A DNA stretch of 42,943 nucleotides from an uncultured Bacteroidales bacterium (GTDB lineage: Bacteria; Bacteroidota; Bacteroidia; Bacteroidales; P3), in assembly GCA_905233895.1 (NCBI GenBank), contig CAJOFL010000015.1, positions 1 to 42,943 of the forward strand, written 5' to 3'. Below the pieces are notes generated by a model. That model saw nothing but the letters and a program-made list of their open reading frames with translations. It made no database searches and had not been told where the DNA came from. A program made the position numbers and the translations under genes. This document shows positions 42,793 to 42,943 of this stretch, one piece after another. Position 1 is the first letter of the stretch. Every line of letters starts with the position of its first letter.

Positions 42793-42943
42793 TTACATCT
42801 CCGAGAGTTTCTTGTAACCCTCGTAGCGCAGTTTGGCATTGCGCTCCGTGGCGACGAAGAGTTCTTCGGCCTCCTGCGGGAAGGTCTTCATCAGCGAGTT
42901 GTAGCGGACCTCGCCCATAATGAAGTCGCGGAACTTGCTCCAG
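42793..42943 (-). CDS. nifJ: C-terminus of pyruvate:ferredoxin oxidoreductase, cut by the window edge
   Basis: The last 49 residues of a leftward gene: WSKFRDFIMGEVRYNSLMKTFPQEAEELFVATERNAKLRYEGYKKLSEM. The segment GEVRY-x-SL-x-KTFP-x-EA-x-x-LF followed by AK-x-RYE-x-YK-x-L is the conserved end of the single-chain PFOR, which converts pyruvate and CoA to acetyl-CoA, CO2 and reduced ferredoxin in anaerobes. This supports an anaerobic lifestyle. Its final 19 bp are duplicated at 38820-38838, making its 3' end a candidate integration site. Confidence 0.85.
   Translation of the reverse strand, partial: WSKFRDFIMGEVRYNSLMKTFPQEAEELFVATERNAKLRYEGYKKLSEM

Noticed and set aside
38820-42810. Integrase or transposase inside the nifJ-end island
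   Set aside because: None of the open frames on either strand between these points shows tyrosine or serine recombinase or DDE motifs; the mobility claim rests only on the repeats.

Overview
The window reads as a Bacteroidota chromosome, most likely order Bacteroidales. The grounds are the repeated TAnnTTTG -7 boxes with a TTTG/TTG -33 box about 19 bp upstream, the near absence of Shine-Dalgarno sequences, two secreted proteins with C-terminal type IX secretion (T9SS) sorting domains, a periplasmic glutaminyl cyclase, and gene forms typical of the order (short Pgi, YifB, DUF3791, DUF6266, SPFH protein, PFOR). Genus or family cannot be decided from sequence alone. Most of the window is GC-rich, tightly packed core sequence. 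Two stretches (about 17.9-21.9 kb and 38.8-42.8 kb) look like accessory DNA.

Layout. 0-1.8 kb: a leftward four-gene unit with an ECF-type sigma factor followed by three small membrane or lipoprotein genes. 2.2-8.9 kb: rightward housekeeping run: recA, a small exported protein, the (p)ppGpp synthetase/hydrolase, mazG, an M14 carboxypeptidase with a T9SS tail, and an SPFH protein. 9.3-11.4 kb: an overlooked 53-residue gene convergent with manC, then lptB. 11.6-17.5 kb: recQ, a 978-residue T9SS type B surface protein, and a PrsW-like membrane protease. 17.7-17.9 kb: two alanine tRNA genes and a partial tRNA copy. 18.0-21.9 kb: a primase-helicase, a small partner gene, a large AT-rich inverted repeat and a DUF6266 gene behind a long structured leader. 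22.0-24.6 kb: M23/LysM peptidase, trmD and clpP. 24.7-29.97 kb: pgi, an OmpA-family porin, an iron/cobalamin-type ABC transporter and dapB. 30.2-34.4 kb: a Nudix hydrolase, YraN, superoxide dismutase, YifB and a DUF4419 lipoprotein. 34.5-37.7 kb: a Rieske-fold-like lipoprotein, glutaminyl cyclase, efp, a small membrane protein and a lipoprotein. 37.9-38.7 kb: a YD-repeat-like lipoprotein. 38.8-42.8 kb: an AT-richer island ending at the 3' end of a PFOR gene (nifJ).

Themes across genes. (1) Export chemistry: five proteins here with signal peptidase I type leaders have Gln as the likely first mature residue, and the cyclase that would convert it to pyroglutamate is encoded in the same window. 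(2) A dispersed 165-205 bp repeat with an 11-bp tandem core occurs three times, each time in the 5' region of, and co-oriented with, the next gene. (3) The 38.8-42.8 kb island is bounded by a 19-bp exact duplication of the nifJ 3' end, and a second 80-bp terminator-bearing repeat splits it into two cassettes. One cassette carries a gene fusing a DprA-like fold, a PD-(D/E)XK nuclease core and two Myb-like HTH units, the best candidate here for an undescribed DNA-targeting or defence function. (4) The primase-helicase with its neighbouring AT-rich palindrome beside a tRNA locus looks like the replication module of a degraded integrated element; no integrase is present.
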